A stretch of DNA of 64,000 nucleotides from Leishmania martiniquensis (taxonomy: Eukaryota; Euglenozoa; Kinetoplastea; Trypanosomatida; Trypanosomatidae), in the NCBI RefSeq assembly GCF_017916325.1, contig NC_090153.1:191001-255000 (forward strand), read 5' to 3'. A program made the position numbers and the translations under genes. The notes below the pieces were generated by a model that worked only from the letters and a program-made list of their open reading frames with translations, made no database searches and was not told the origin of the DNA. Positions 63,169 through 64,000 of this stretch are shown piece after piece. The number at the start of each line of letters is the position of its first letter. The stretch's first letter is position 1.

Positions 63169-64000
63169 GGTGGCGCATGAGCAGTCGCGTGCGCTGCTGG
63201 CGCGGCTCCTTCTTTTCCTACCATTCGCATTGCCCACCGCCCTAAGGATCTTTGCGTCGTTGCGCGTCCGTGATGTACAAGAACAGCGGCAACGGTCAAT
63301 ACTGCAGCGCAGCTGACAAGCCAAAAAGCAGAGAGGGGCGGCCCTCGTGACTGTGCCTTCTAAGCATATGCGCTGGCACCACGCTGTATCGTGAAAACCA
63401 TCAGCGCGGTACCCTCCCCCTCCCCTCTCTCGCTCCTTGCTCTACCCTACACCGGAAGATGGCGTGCGCGCGTCTCGTGAGAAAGGGGTGGGGCTTGGGG
63501 TCAGCTGCAGAGGTGCATACCCCCTTCTCCCCAGGTGCCCCTCCTTCCCCCTCCTCCTCTTCCTCGCCTATCCTGCGGCGCGCCTCTGACACTCACGCGC
63601 GGTGTGTAAGAGGGGGAGCGCGAGGAGCTGAGCGGCGCCTTCCTCAGCGGTGATGCTCCACCAATATGTCTCTGCCCTCAGGGGTGGGGCGGCACGCCTC
63701 CCATCGACTCCCTCCGATACAGAGGCCCACAAGCGCCCAGCATCCGCCCTCCCTCTTACCCGGCTCTCCTTCCCTTTCCCCCTTTCCCTTTCACGTTCGA
63801 ACTTGGTGTGATGCCTTCATCCCATCATTCCGATCGCGAGCAGCACAGTCATTTGTGTGCATCATTAGCTTTACTGCTCTTCGCCGACACCCTCTCTCTC
63901 CCGCCCTATCCCCACCCACCCCACCGCGCCCGCTCACCCACTGTCATCCGCAGCATCTACATACATCAATAGAAATATATATATATATGCATTGATGTAT
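63169..64000. other. Right-hand end spacer
   Basis: No gene is supported. It begins as the 3' UTR of the Dpy-30 gene. From about 63.7 kb the plus strand is C/T-rich, the likely splice-signal region of the next gene beyond the window. A (TA)n run lies at 63975-63989. Confidence 0.5.

Noticed and set aside
1..64000. Search for CRISPR arrays, bacterial operons or horizontally acquired defence systems
   Set aside because: No direct repeat-spacer pattern was noticed, and all genes have eukaryotic, trypanosomatid character.

Overview
The window looks like nuclear DNA of a trypanosomatid flagellate, most probably a Leishmania-type parasite. Every supported gene is one uninterrupted reading frame. 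Coding regions are mostly GC-rich at third positions. Genes are separated by long pyrimidine-biased spacers full of (GT)n, (CA)n and (TA)n microsatellites, and same-strand genes form long directional arrays as in polycistronic transcription. Starts usually lie downstream of a polypyrimidine tract and an AG, as expected for SL trans-splicing. From memory, the aconitase gene sits on chromosome 18 in Leishmania; the species cannot be fixed from the sequence alone.

Layout: all supported genes from 313 to 34179 are on the minus strand and all from 36058 to 63168 are on the plus strand. The 1.9 kb between them (34180-36057) is therefore a divergent strand-switch region, the usual place where both polycistronic units start. 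Read outward to the left, the minus unit holds: V-ATPase subunit C, a secreted propeller/charged-helix protein, a possible 62-residue gene, a TMEM135-like membrane protein, an RP2-like TBCC-domain protein, a coiled-coil protein, aconitase, a PPR-like protein, a KCTD-type BTB protein, uracil-DNA glycosylase, the central-pair protein PF20/SPAG16 and tubulin cofactor B. The plus unit holds: an ASH-domain axonemal-type protein, a dienoyl-CoA isomerase, an RRM protein, a protein with five RanBP2-type fingers and a FYVE domain, ribosomal protein eS27 and a Dpy-30 protein.

Functionally the set is mixed but leans to the flagellum and tubulin: TBCB, PF20, RP2-like, ASH-domain protein, Dpy-30 protein and possibly the coiled-coil protein. 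It also includes organelle metabolism and acidification (aconitase, dienoyl-CoA isomerase, V-ATPase C, TMEM135-like), DNA repair (UNG) and RNA biology (RRM and PPR proteins, eS27).

The most unusual parts are these. About 29-40 kb, centred on the strand switch, is AT-richer, has tighter gene spacing and nearly lacks the microsatellites seen elsewhere. A stretch of nearly 10 kb (47.1-56.96 kb) has no recognisable intact gene but carries a SIDER-like degenerate retroposon candidate and frameshifted coding-like remnants. The FYVE protein joins five RanBP2/NZF-type fingers to a complete PI3P-binding finger. No CRISPR array, rRNA or convincing tRNA was seen.
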